Assembly: GCA_964538915.1 (NCBI GenBank)
Contig: CAZIFB010000003.1
Span: 127,679 to 191,678, forward strand
Direction: 5' to 3'
Source: JAEUHQ01 sp964538915
GTDB lineage: Bacteria; Planctomycetota; UBA1135; UBA2386
Length of the DNA stretch: 64,000 nt
This document shows positions 43,123 through 51,267 of this stretch, piece after piece (the first letter of the stretch is position 1; each line of letters starts with the position of its first letter). The notes beneath the pieces are model-generated. The model was given only the letters and a program-made list of their open reading frames with translations, ran no database searches and was not told the DNA's origin. The position numbers and the translations under genes were made by a program.

Positions 43123-43718
43123 CGGCGCTTCCCGAACCAGAAGGAGACGAGGAGATCATCCGGCTCATGCGAGCGGGGAATTCACACGGTGTCGAGGCTC
43201 TGCTGCGAGTGCACGGCCCCAACGTGAAGAGCCGCCTTCGGGTCGCGTTCGGACGGCGGGCGAGTGACCCCATGCCGGAAGACGCGACCCACGACGCGGC
43301 GATGTCGCTGTTCCGAGGTGCGGACAAGATCGATCCGAACGGCAACCTCGGGGGCTACTTCTACGTGGCCGCGCGGCACGAAATGCTCAGGCATGCAGGC
43401 CGGGAGAACACGACTCGGCACCATCAGCTGTGGGACGGAGCCGAAGAGCACATTGCGGCGCCGAACGCAGCCGGCGCACTCACGAACGACATCAGCACCC
43501 GCGTCAGGGCACTGGTCGACTCGTTGCCCCAACTGGAGTGCGATGTCCTGATGCTCGACCAGGCTCACGACTTCGACCTTCCGGCAAAGGAAGCTGCAGC
43601 GATCCTGGGGACCACTCCCGAAGCGGTTTACTCCACCCGGAACCGAACGAAGAAACGCTTCGAAAAGCTGCTCGGACTCGACAGAGGAGACCGCGAAGGT
43701 CCGGAGGAGAAACCATGA
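43119..43718 (+). CDS. ECF-like sigma factor with coupled membrane protein
   Basis: A 199-residue sigma-70-type protein. Region 2 corresponds to MPEDATHDAAMSLFRGADKIDPNGNLGGYFYVAARHEMLRHAGREN and region 4 to LPQLECDVLMLDQAHDFDLPAKEAAAILGTTPEAVYSTRNRTKKRFEKLL. The helix-turn-helix is recognisable, but the group cannot be fixed by eye. Its TGA overlaps the ATG of the next gene (ATGA), which encodes a single-pass membrane protein, the usual arrangement for an ECF and its anti-sigma factor. ATG 43119 has no Shine-Dalgarno site but overlaps the end of a short leader frame. Confidence 0.82.
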   Translation: MTALPEPEGDEEIIRLMRAGNSHGVEALLRVHGPNVKSRLRVAFGRRASDPMPEDATHDAAMSLFRGADKIDPNGNLGGYFYVAARHEMLRHAGRENTTRHHQLWDGAEEHIAAPNAAGALTNDISTRVRALVDSLPQLECDVLMLDQAHDFDLPAKEAAAILGTTPEAVYSTRNRTKKRFEKLLGLDRGDREGPEEKP

Positions 43719-44455
43719 AGCCCGAAGACGAAGTCCACCCGTTCTCCGAGGAGATGAAGCAACTGCTGGCGCGGGCGATCCCGCCGCTTCCGCTCGATGA
43801 GGCCCGGGTGCACTCGACCGTGATGCGCGCCGAGGCGGGCATGTACCGCCTCGAGGGCGGCGGCCGACCGCAACGGCGCTGGATTGCCCCGCTGGTGGGC
43901 GTCGGGATCGCCGTGGTGGCAACCTTCGGTGTTTGGTACTGCAAGTCGCGGCCATCGACGATGCCCGCAGCTCCGGCGTCCTCGGCGACGGCACCGGTTG
44001 CGGCTGGCGAGTTCGACTATGCGACCGGCATCGAAGCGATCCGCGATGCGGCCTCGACGCCGAAGAGAGTCGTGCACCTCGCCCTGGCCGCGATCAACCA
44101 GGACACGAAGCGCGTTCTGGCGGAACTGCAGAAGCGCGGTGCCTACTCGGACGACATCCGCTCCGCTCTTCTCGACGCGTTGCGCGGCCCCGCACCGACT
44201 GCGCCTGCCCCGGAACGGGGCAACTCGGCGATTCGCGCCAAGGTGATGGCCGGCACTTCCCTCACGCCGGAAGAGAAGGCGGCCCTCGTCGACGACCTGT
44301 GCGTCGCCGTCCGGGCAATCCGATCTGTCCGTGGCGCCCAGCCGCAGCTGGAGAACTCCGTGGACCTGATGTGCCGCTACCTCACACAGGACGCCGAACG
44401 GCCGAACGGCGACGTGACTTCGGAAGCCCCCGGCACCGGTGGACAGAGCCAGTAG
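43715..44455 (+). CDS. Single-pass membrane protein, candidate anti-sigma factor
   Basis: A 246-residue protein. An N-terminal cytosolic segment of ~65 residues (MKPEDEVHPFSEEMKQLLAR; PLPLDEARVHSTVMRAE) precedes a TM helix WIAPLVGVGIAVVATFGVWYC, then a Pro/Ala/Ser linker and a helical extracytoplasmic region (IDAASTPKR-like VVHLALAAINQDTKRVLAELQKRG; LTPEEKAALVDDLCVAVRAI). Topology and ATGA coupling to the sigma gene, with a strong GGAGGAG site, fit an anti-sigma factor. The HxxxCxxC zinc anti-sigma motif is absent, so this would be a different class. Confidence 0.72.
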   Translation: MKPEDEVHPFSEEMKQLLARAIPPLPLDEARVHSTVMRAEAGMYRLEGGGRPQRRWIAPLVGVGIAVVATFGVWYCKSRPSTMPAAPASSATAPVAAGEFDYATGIEAIRDAASTPKRVVHLALAAINQDTKRVLAELQKRGAYSDDIRSALLDALRGPAPTAPAPERGNSAIRAKVMAGTSLTPEEKAALVDDLCVAVRAIRSVRGAQPQLENSVDLMCRYLTQDAERPNGDVTSEAPGTGGQSQ

Positions 44456-44527
44456 GTCCCCGCAACGAGCCGGGCCGGGTCGCGGCACCCGGTACCACGA
44501 GTCGGCCCCGGCGCGCCGCGGCCGAGC

Positions 44528-44752
44528 TCACCACTCGATGTCGCGCACCTCGGATTGCTGACCGGGCGCCCGGAACGTGACCTGCGTCCAGCCCGCGGGG
44601 GGGTACCAGGTTACGTCGGTGTTGGCAGGCACTTCGATCGTCACCGTGCCTCCCTGACCGTTGTCCGCGGTCACCAGCAGGGTGCCGCCGCCGTCATGGC
44701 TGATCGTGGCACCTTCTCGCGCGATGATGACTTCCTCGGGTTCGACTTTCAT
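44528..44752 (-). CDS. Small beta-rich protein, unknown
   Basis: A 74-residue protein with no signal peptide: MKVEPEEVIIAREGATISHD, then GGTLLVTADNGQGGTVTIEV and WYPPAGWTQVTFRAPG. Start ATG 44752 has a GGAG site 6 nt upstream, which supports it as a real gene although it is monocistronic and short. Probably a single beta-sandwich. No family recognised. It converges on the sigma/membrane-protein operon. Confidence 0.6.
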   Translation of the reverse strand: MKVEPEEVIIAREGATISHDGGGTLLVTADNGQGGTVTIEVPANTDVTWYPPAGWTQVTFRAPGQQSEVRDIEW

Positions 44753-45191
44753 GACATCTCCGTAGCGTGGTGGTGGGTTGCCGTGGGGAGATAGAGGGGC
44801 GCCTCAGCACCGACCGGATCTCTCACACACGGGCTTGGGTGCGGCTGACCAGTCGCAGCAGAAAAAAATGCCACGGCGCTGAGATCCGCCCCTATCCATC
44901 CAAGAAGCCGCTCCGTCGTGCTCGTGGAAAGGGGTTGAAGGAGGGTGCTGTGGATCCGGATCCTTCGCGACCCCTTGACGTCGCGAAGGGTCCGGCCCCT
45001 GCGCCTTCGACGCACAGTCGGATGGCCGTCGACGACCGATGGCTCCCAATCGAATGGTCGATCGCCATCTCGCACCGACGACCGGTCCAGGGGCCCCGGG
45101 CTCATCACACCGATGAACCGATCCGTTCTGTGTTCGTTGGGAATTCCCGGGCGTCCATACCCGTAGACGGCGCAGCCATAGGAGGAGTCGG
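44753..45191. other. 438-bp intergenic region with a strong hairpin
   Basis: No frame here has convincing coding character. Notable contents are a run of seven A at ~44861-44868, the 16-bp-stem hairpin at 44956-44995, and a GGAGGAG ribosome site just before ATG 45192. It has lower GC and looser composition than the surroundings; an unannotated small RNA is possible. Confidence 0.5.
44956..44995 (+). terminator. 16-bp stem hairpin, orphan terminator-like element
   Basis: ccggatccttcgcgac (44956-44971) pairs with gtcgcgaagggtccgg (44980-44995) with one G-T pair and the loop cccttgac. It is not next to any stop codon: the nearest forward gene upstream ends at 44455 and the next begins at 45192. 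It could end an unseen transcript or be part of a long 5' leader. Confidence 0.5.
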
Positions 45192-46466
45192 ATGCGCGTG
45201 TCCCCGCTCGTCGCGTTCTCGCTGTTCGCCATCGCCGCCACCGCCCAGACCAACCCCGGGGCGGCGCCACCACCCGCGACCCCCAAGATCGCCTGGGAGA
45301 CCGACTTCGACCGGGCGATGCAGCGGGCGAAGGAAGAGCACAAACCCGTCTTCGTCGCCTTCCTGATGGACGACGAGCCTGCGAACGACGAGACGATCGC
45401 CAAGCACTACACGGACAAGAGGATCGTCGAGCTGTCCGGCAAGTTCGTGTGTCTGGCGTGCTGCATCGGCCAGCACGAGGAGAAGGACGGTTCGTGCACG
45501 AAGTTCCCCGGCACCACGTGCGCACAACATCAGGCCATCGAGAAGAAGGCTCGGGCGCGCTGGCTCACGGGCGAGGACGTCTGCACTCCGCAGCACGTCT
45601 TCTGCGACACCGCTGGCAACGTGGTGGCCCGCAAGGTGTACCTCATCCCGAAGGACGGGCTGGAGAAGTGCATGGTGCACACCCTCGACGCGGTGACCAA
45701 GGACCCCGACGCACGCGCGGTCGTCGCGGCAGAACGGGCTCGAGTCGACAAGTGGTTGAAGGACATCGAGAGTCGCAACGTCGAGGTCCGCGAGGCGGCC
45801 ATGCGCGAACTCGTACTGACCGAGGACAACCGCGCGATCCCTGCGATCCTGCGCATCGCGAAGGCCGGCAGCGACGAGACCCTGCGCGTCGGCGCCATCA
45901 ACTCGCTGGCCAGGAAGGGCAACGTGCCAGCCGTACGCCCGCTCGCCGGCCTGCTCGGCGACGGCAAGGCCCAGATCCTCATCGCAGTCGCGCGTGCGCT
46001 CGAGACGATCCAGCTGCCCGACGCGACCGCCGACCTGCTCGCATCCCTGAAGAAGGAGAAGCGCGACCGAGTGCGCGGGTTCCTGCTGCGGGCTGCCGCG
46101 CGCTCGTCGCCGACGAACGCCGCGGTGCGTGAAGCTTGCTTGAAAGCCCTGGCCGGTGCGTCCGCCCAGCTCGAGCCCTGCGTTCTCCTGGCCCTTGGCC
46201 GTCTGTCGCCGCACTCGACGATCGTCGCGGCGGTGCGATCCCGCCTGTCCGACAAGAACCAGAACATCCGCGGTCTGTCGATCTGGGTGCTCGGAGCACA
46301 GGCTCTTCCCGAGTGCACGGATCCACTGCAAGAACTGCTTCGCACGGAGAAGACCCCGGAGGTCGTCAAGATCGCCACTTCTGCCCTTTCGAAGTGTCGC
46401 CGCGAGAAGGTCGAGAACTACGACAACCTGTTCACCACCTTCTTCTCCGACAGCGACTACCAGTAG
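45192..46466 (+). CDS. Secreted thioredoxin-fold-like protein with HEAT repeats
   Basis: A 424-residue exported protein (MRVSPLVAFSLFAIAATAQT), start supported by GGAGGAG. Residues ~30-170 look like a thioredoxin-like fold (WETDFDRAMQRAKEEHKPVFVAFLMDD; TPQHVFCDTAGNVVARKVYLIPKDG) with an unusual set of cysteines (VCLACCIGQ, DGSCTKFPGTTCAQH) rather than one CxxC. Residues ~195-410 are HEAT-like helical repeats (DETLRVGAINSLARKGNVPAVRPLAGLLGDG; NIRGLSIWVLGAQALPECTDPLQEL). It may be a periplasmic redox or metal-handling protein with a protein-binding solenoid. The family is uncertain. Confidence 0.78.
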   Translation: MRVSPLVAFSLFAIAATAQTNPGAAPPPATPKIAWETDFDRAMQRAKEEHKPVFVAFLMDDEPANDETIAKHYTDKRIVELSGKFVCLACCIGQHEEKDGSCTKFPGTTCAQHQAIEKKARARWLTGEDVCTPQHVFCDTAGNVVARKVYLIPKDGLEKCMVHTLDAVTKDPDARAVVAAERARVDKWLKDIESRNVEVREAAMRELVLTEDNRAIPAILRIAKAGSDETLRVGAINSLARKGNVPAVRPLAGLLGDGKAQILIAVARALETIQLPDATADLLASLKKEKRDRVRGFLLRAAARSSPTNAAVREACLKALAGASAQLEPCVLLALGRLSPHSTIVAAVRSRLSDKNQNIRGLSIWVLGAQALPECTDPLQELLRTEKTPEVVKIATSALSKCRREKVENYDNLFTTFFSDSDYQ

Positions 46467-46485
46467 CGGAGCGCGCCGGCCGACG

Positions 46486-46524
46486 AGCGCCGTGGAGCAG
46501 CGCCGTGGATCAGTGTCGTGGAGC
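46486..46524 (+). repeat. Three degenerate 13-bp tandem repeats upstream of tRNA-Met
   Basis: Units agcgccgtggagc, agcgccgtggatc and agtgtcgtggagc lie end to end, ending 17 bp before the -10-like TACGGT of the tRNA. They may be a fossil slippage product or an activator-binding array. Confidence 0.4.
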
Positions 46525-46541
46525 ATCGGCGCCGGATCGGC

Positions 46542-46547
46542 TACGGT
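46542..46547 (+). promoter_or_regulatory. -10 box TACGGT of tRNA-Met
   Basis: TACGGT lies 14 nt upstream of the first tRNA base, a usual distance for a tRNA promoter with a short 5' leader. Confidence 0.4.
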
Positions 46548-46561
46548 CCCGAGCCCGCCGA

Positions 46562-46635
46562 AGGCCCATAGCTCAATCGGTTAGAGCTGGCGGCTCATAC
46601 CCGCTCGGTTGGGGGTTCGAGTCCCTCTGGGCCTA
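46562..46635 (+). tRNA. tRNA-Met (anticodon CAT)
   Basis: A 74-nt cloverleaf: acceptor aggccca/tgggcct with discriminator A, D stem gctc/gagc, anticodon stem ggcgg/ccgct around ctcatac (anticodon cat at 46595-46597), five-base variable loop, T stem ggggg/ccctc with loop ttcgagt. The 1-72 pair is A-T and the anticodon stem lacks the three G-C pairs of initiators, so this is elongator Met, or the CAT-anticodon Ile tRNA that is modified with lysidine. CCA is not encoded. Confidence 0.93.
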
Positions 46636-46665
46636 CTGCCTCGCACGGCGCGTGTCCTCCATCGC

Positions 46666-47667
46666 ATGCAGAGCCTCGACCGGAAGTCCATCCTCGATCG
46701 TCTACGGAACCTGCAGGCAGACGTGCGCGCGACCCTGCGCGCCCACATGAAGTCTCAGTCGGCGGCCGTCTGGTCGCGAACCGTGCGCGACGGCACCGGC
46801 GACACGATCTTCGGCATCGACGCTGCCGTAGAAACGACCTTGCTGGAGCACTGCAAGGAATGGGGCCGAACCCAGCACTTCGTACTCCTGGCCGAGGGCC
46901 TCGAACAAGAAGGCATCACGTTCGGCAAGCCGGGTCTCGGCGGCCCCCCGTTCCGGCTCCTCGTCGACCCGATCGACGGAACGCGCGGGCTGATGTTCGA
47001 CAAGCGTTCGGCATGGAGCCTGGCTGGCGCTGCGCCCGATCGCGGGCCCGCGACCGGACTCGAAGACGTCGAGCTCGCGGTGATGACCGAGTTGCCGACG
47101 ACCCGCCAGCACACGAGCGATGTGCTCTGGGCCACTCGCGGCGGGGGCGCCCACGCCGAGCGTCACGACCTCGGCAACGGCACCGGCACGGGACTCAAGG
47201 TGGTTCCCAGTCACGCGACGACGCTGCGCCACGGCTTCGCGACGGTGGCGAGCTTCTTCCAGGGCGGCAAGGAACTGATCGCCAGAGTCGAAGAGGCGAT
47301 TCTCGCTCGATCCCTCGGTCCCTGGAACCCGCAGAAGGCCGAGGTCTACGCGGACCAGTACATCAGCTCCGGCGGGCAGCTGGCGGAGATGGCCCTGGGC
47401 CGCGACCGCTTCCTCCTCGACGTGCGTCCGCTGGTGCATCGCGCACTCGGCGTCCGTTCGTCGCTCGCCTGTCGGCCCTACGACATCGTGACGTGGCTCG
47501 TCGCGACGGAAGCCGGCTGCGTCGTGCGCGATCCGTTCGGAGATCCGTTGCGAGCCCCGCTCGACACGACGACGAACGTGGCGTTCGCTGCCTATGCCAA
47601 CGAGAAGCTCGCCGACGTCATGATCCCGATCGTGCGCGAGGAAGTGCGACGCCACCTGGGCGCCTGA
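46666..47667 (+). CDS. Inositol-monophosphatase-family phosphatase
   Basis: A 333-residue metal-dependent phosphatase of the IMPase/FBPase superfamily. The signature DPIDGTRGL is at 101-109, the upstream Glu ligand lies in VLLAEGLEQEG, and YDIVTWLVATEAGCVVRDPFGDPL matches the C-terminal motif. IMPase members dephosphorylate inositol phosphates, fructose-1,6-bisphosphate, PAP or histidinol phosphate; the substrate here cannot be told. ATG 46666, 30 bp after the tRNA, is chosen since an earlier frame would overlap the tRNA. It ends 9 bp from the convergent TlpA-like gene. Confidence 0.85.
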   Translation: MQSLDRKSILDRLRNLQADVRATLRAHMKSQSAAVWSRTVRDGTGDTIFGIDAAVETTLLEHCKEWGRTQHFVLLAEGLEQEGITFGKPGLGGPPFRLLVDPIDGTRGLMFDKRSAWSLAGAAPDRGPATGLEDVELAVMTELPTTRQHTSDVLWATRGGGAHAERHDLGNGTGTGLKVVPSHATTLRHGFATVASFFQGGKELIARVEEAILARSLGPWNPQKAEVYADQYISSGGQLAEMALGRDRFLLDVRPLVHRALGVRSSLACRPYDIVTWLVATEAGCVVRDPFGDPLRAPLDTTTNVAFAAYANEKLADVMIPIVREEVRRHLGA

Positions 47668-47676
47668 GGTCCCCCC

Positions 47677-48843
47677 TCACTTCTTCGCGAGCAGGTGGTT
47701 CACCGCGAGCCGGATGAACTCCGAGTCGGACGGCATGGACGCCAGCGCGACCTTGCCGTCCCGCCCGATCAGGATGGTCACCGGCACCGGCAACACCGCG
47801 TAGTCCGTGAACGTCGTCTCCGGCACGATCGCGACCGGGTAGTGGAGCTGCATGTTGGTGTGGTAGCTCTTCACGTGCTCCAGGTACTCCTCGGGCTTCA
47901 TGCCCTGGATCCCCTTGCCGCCGAGATCGATCTGGGACGGGTCCGCGGGCAGGTAGCCGTGACCATAGGTCTTCGTGACTCCGACACAGACGAGCCCCTT
48001 GTCGAGGAGTTCGTCGCGCATCGTGTTCCAGACCAGCGTCTCACCGCGCGCCGAAGGGGCCCAGCTGGCCCAGAAGCCGATGAGGGTGATTTTGCCTTCG
48101 ACCTTCGTGACGTCGATCGCGTCCCCGCCGATCCACGTAGTGGCTGCGAGCGCCGTCGCCGGCTTGCCCAGGATCTGCGCCCGACTCTTGGCGAGATCGG
48201 TCTCCGCTCGTCGCCCCGTCGCGGCAACCTCGCCGTACGTCGCTTTGGCGCCTTCGATGTCCCCGTCGAGCGCTTGCAGGTCGCCGAGGAACAACAGCAG
48301 GCTGGCCTTTTCGTGCGCATCCGCGGGATCGATCGCGGTGCGCAGCTGCGCCGCGGCGCCCTTCAGGTCGCCAAGACGGAACATCGCCATCGGAATGAAC
48401 CGGCCCCGGATTCCGCGCGCGAAACGGCCCTTCGGGAAGAGCTCCAGCGACATGCGTCCCGCGGCGATGGCTTTCTGCAGTTCCTTGCCGCGCGCGACTC
48501 CGGCGAGGCCGTTCTCGAGCAACTCTCCGTCGGCCTTCGGATCGAACTTGGACCAATCGCAGCCTGCGAACACCTCGACGAACGGATCCATCGGCGACTT
48601 CGAGCGCCGCACGGCTGCGTCCCGCTCCTTGTTGATCGCCTCTCGCTCGGGCCCCTTGGCCGCAGTGACCTTCTCCCGCAGCTCCGCCAGGTCGTTCAGG
48701 CCCTTCTTGCGCTGGTCGAGAACAGCCTGGTAGGCGGCGCGGGCGGCCGCGATCGGGTCTGGGTTCTGGGCCGGCGCTCCCTCCTGGCCGAGGGCGACAC
48801 CGACGAACGAGATCAAGCAGGACAGTGCGATGGCGAGCTTCAT
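47677..48843 (-). CDS. TlpA-like protein lacking both active-site cysteines
   Basis: A 388-residue exported protein (MKLAIALSCLISFVGVALGQ) with an AGGAA site before ATG 48843. The N-terminal ~210 residues are helical with TPR-like parts (KASLLLFLGDLQALDGDIEGAKATYGEV). The thioredoxin-like domain is recognisable (KITLIGFWASWAPSARGETL ... VVV-like CVGVTKTYGHGYLP ... VPVTILIGRDGKVALAS), but the CxxC is WAPSA at 261-265, with Ala at both Cys positions. The insertion after VGVT..YGHG matches the paralogue at 5088-6101. It can hardly be a disulfide oxidoreductase; a binding or chaperone-like role is more likely. Confidence 0.82.
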   Translation of the reverse strand: MKLAIALSCLISFVGVALGQEGAPAQNPDPIAAARAAYQAVLDQRKKGLNDLAELREKVTAAKGPEREAINKERDAAVRRSKSPMDPFVEVFAGCDWSKFDPKADGELLENGLAGVARGKELQKAIAAGRMSLELFPKGRFARGIRGRFIPMAMFRLGDLKGAAAQLRTAIDPADAHEKASLLLFLGDLQALDGDIEGAKATYGEVAATGRRAETDLAKSRAQILGKPATALAATTWIGGDAIDVTKVEGKITLIGFWASWAPSARGETLVWNTMRDELLDKGLVCVGVTKTYGHGYLPADPSQIDLGGKGIQGMKPEEYLEHVKSYHTNMQLHYPVAIVPETTFTDYAVLPVPVTILIGRDGKVALASMPSDSEFIRLAVNHLLAKK

Positions 48844-48892
48844 CCGAGGTTCCTTGCTGGGGCCGAGAGCGGCCACAGAACGGGCCGGGACG

Positions 48893-49522
48893 TTAGCGAC
48901 TCCCGCGGAGTCCGTCGACCTGCACGATCCGATCCTCCTCCGCGATCCAGGCCGTCAGCGCACCACCGTACACACACCCGGTGTCGAGGCCGACACACCG
49001 AGGTCGGACGACGAGGCCGCGTCTGGCCCAGTGCCCGAAGACGACCCGCTTCGTGCCGCTGTAGAAGTCGTCCCATGGGCGGAACGGCGGCCCAGGCGGT
49101 GGCCAGTCGGAGTCCGGCCGCGTGCCGGCGGCATCGCAGTAGCGGACGTTGACCGCGTAGTCGATGTCGGCCACGGGCAAGGCACGAAGGTGGTCTTCGG
49201 TCCAGCGCGGATGCAGGCCCGCGTGGATGACGACGAGGTCGTCGAAGACCCGGACGATCGGCTGGGCCTCGAGCCACCCGCGATGCCGCGGCGCCCTTGG
49301 CTTGGGCTTGCCGAGCCAGTGCAGGTCGTGGTTGCCGAGCACCGGTTCCGCGCCGACTTCGATCAGCAGGTCGAGAGTGCCTTCGGAGTCCGGGCCCTTG
49401 TTGACCATGTCGCCGACGGGCATCAGCCGGTCCTGTCCCGCGACGAACGCGACCGCGCGCAGCAGTCGTTCGAGCGGTTCGCGGCATCCCTGGATGTCGC
49501 CGACGAAGATGCGGCGCGTCAC
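48893..49522 (-). CDS. ApaH/PrpE-like symmetrical metallophosphoesterase
   Basis: A 209-residue calcineurin-type phosphoesterase. Motifs are in order: GDIQGC (8-13), GDMVNKGPDSEG, GNHDLHWLG, VIHAGLHPRW and FGHWARRG. This set is that of bis(5'-nucleosyl)-tetraphosphatases (ApaH) and related protein phosphatases; the protein is shorter than E. coli ApaH (~280). It probably hydrolyses Ap4A-type dinucleotides or phosphoproteins. The start is GTG 49522, where homology begins; the frame runs on upstream with Arg-rich noise. Divergent from murJ. Confidence 0.85.
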   Translation of the reverse strand: MTRRIFVGDIQGCREPLERLLRAVAFVAGQDRLMPVGDMVNKGPDSEGTLDLLIEVGAEPVLGNHDLHWLGKPKPRAPRHRGWLEAQPIVRVFDDLVVIHAGLHPRWTEDHLRALPVADIDYAVNVRYCDAAGTRPDSDWPPPGPPFRPWDDFYSGTKRVVFGHWARRGLVVRPRCVGLDTGCVYGGALTAWIAEEDRIVQVDGLRGSR

Positions 49523-49681
49523 GGCGCGGTCGCCGCGAGCGCGGCGCCTCCGTCGAACGCGCGCCGGAGGTGACCGGCGAGATTGGGCACACGTCGCTTG
49601 CGGGGCATGTCGCGACCGGCATTGTTCCGCCTCTTCGCCACCGCTCAACGCCGAGCCCTCGCTTCCGTCGCGCCGCCCGTC

Positions 49682-51250
49682 ATGCCACGCCTGCTCCGCG
49701 CCGCCGGTTCCATCTCGGCCTTCACGCTGCTCTCGCGCATCCTCGGCCTCTACCGCGATCGCCTGATGGCGCAGACCCTGGGCGCCGGCTGGGTCCAGGG
49801 CACGTTCCTGCTCGCGTGGACGCTGCCGAACCTGATGCGGCGCCTGCTCGGCGAAGGCGCTCTCTCCGCGGCCCTGGTCCCGGCCTACGCGAAGGCGCTG
49901 CGAAGCGCCGATCCGACGGAGGCGAAGCGCCTGCTCGCCGAGGTCTCGGGCGCCGTGATCACGCTGCTCGCGCCTCTTTGTGCAGCGGTCGCTGCGATCA
50001 GTCTCGTACTTCCGGCCGAGTGGCTGCCGGCACCGGAAGGGGGCGTCGAGGCGATGCGGCTCCTGCTCGCACTGAACGCCGTGCTGTTCTCGTACGCGCT
50101 ACCGGTCTGCCTGACCGCGGTTTTCAGCGGAGCGCTGAACACCGTCGGGGTCTTCGGTCTGCCGGCCGCGGTGCCGATCGTGCTGAACGCGTTCTGGATC
50201 GCGGCGATGCTGCTCGCGAAGCCGCTCGGCATCACCGTGGACACCGAGATCGCGACGTTCGCCGCGTGGTGCCTCGCGATCGGCGGCGCGGCCCAGCTGC
50301 TGCTCGTCGTCATCCCTCTCCGAGCTCGCGGAGACCTGTTGCGGCCGCGTCTCGGCTTCCCGGCGCGCGGCACGGCCGCACGCGGTGTCTTCCTGACGAT
50401 GGGCCCGATGGTCGTGGGCATGTCGCTGAACCAGGTCAGCAGCCTGGTCGACCAGCTCATGGCCTACTTCCTCGTGGCGCCGGGAGCGGTCACCTACATC
50501 TACCTCGCGAACCGGCTCCTCCTGTTCCCGCACGCGTTGACGGCGATGTCCGTCGCGGTGGCGGTGTTCCCGAAGCTCGCGCACGAGGCGAACGACTTCA
50601 GCCGCGAGGCGATGCGGCGAACGCTCGACCTCGCCGCCGCGGCGACCATCCTGGTCACGCTGCCTGCGACATGCGGGCTGATCGTGCTCGCGGAAGACGT
50701 CGTGCGTGTCCTGTTCGAGGGCGGCAGGTTCACCGATGCGGACGTGTGGCCGACCATGCTGACGTCGTCGTGCCTCGTCGGCGGCCTGCCGTTCCTCGGA
50801 CTCGCACAGCTCTATGCACGAGCCTTCTACGCAGTCGACGACGCGAAGACGCCGGCGCGCCTCGCCGCATGGCTCGTGCTCGCGAATGCCATCGTCAACC
50901 TGCTGCTGATCCTGACCACCGACCTCGGCACCGCGGCACTCGCGCTGTCGAGCAGCCTGTCGTCACTGGCCAACGCAACGGTGCTCGCGCGTCGCTTCCA
51001 TCGTCACGCGCCCCCGAGCCGCGATCTGCGCGGCGCCTGGCTGCGGACGAGCCTCGCGACCGCGGCGATGTGCACCGCACTGCCCTTCCTGAAGCTCGTG
51101 CCGAAGGACGCTTCGCTCGGCGCGCGGGCTCTCGGCAACGTCGCGTTCCCGATCGCGGTCGGCATCGTGATCTACCTGGTCGCGCACATGCTGCTGAAGT
51201 CTCCCGAGTTGGCGGCACTCCGCCGGAAGCGGCAGCCGCCGCCGAGCTGA
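49682..51250 (+). CDS. murJ: MurJ/MviN lipid II flippase
   Basis: A polytopic membrane protein of the MOP superfamily that flips lipid II across the inner membrane. The start ATG 49682 gives 522 residues, MPRLLRAAGSISAFTLLSRILGLYRDRLMAQ, matching the family N-terminus; in-frame ATGs at 49583 and 49607 would add a basic extension. About 14 hydrophobic segments are seen. Family landmarks include PNLMRRLLGEGALSAALVPAYAKAL, FSYALPVCLTAVFSGALN, VSSLVDQLMAYFL, and AYLARALLFPHAL-like YIYLANRLLLFPHALTAMSVAVAVFPKL. Peptidoglycan genes in a planctomycete agree with the current view that most of them make it. Confidence 0.9.
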   Translation: MPRLLRAAGSISAFTLLSRILGLYRDRLMAQTLGAGWVQGTFLLAWTLPNLMRRLLGEGALSAALVPAYAKALRSADPTEAKRLLAEVSGAVITLLAPLCAAVAAISLVLPAEWLPAPEGGVEAMRLLLALNAVLFSYALPVCLTAVFSGALNTVGVFGLPAAVPIVLNAFWIAAMLLAKPLGITVDTEIATFAAWCLAIGGAAQLLLVVIPLRARGDLLRPRLGFPARGTAARGVFLTMGPMVVGMSLNQVSSLVDQLMAYFLVAPGAVTYIYLANRLLLFPHALTAMSVAVAVFPKLAHEANDFSREAMRRTLDLAAAATILVTLPATCGLIVLAEDVVRVLFEGGRFTDADVWPTMLTSSCLVGGLPFLGLAQLYARAFYAVDDAKTPARLAAWLVLANAIVNLLLILTTDLGTAALALSSSLSSLANATVLARRFHRHAPPSRDLRGAWLRTSLATAAMCTALPFLKLVPKDASLGARALGNVAFPIAVGIVIYLVAHMLLKSPELAALRRKRQPPPS

Positions 51251-51267
51251 CGCACGCCGCGGCGCGA

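Noticed and set aside
44767..45366. Forward open frame of 199 codons in the intergenic gap before 45192
   Set aside because: It has no plausible composition, no ribosome site, and overlaps the start of the gene at 45192 in another frame.
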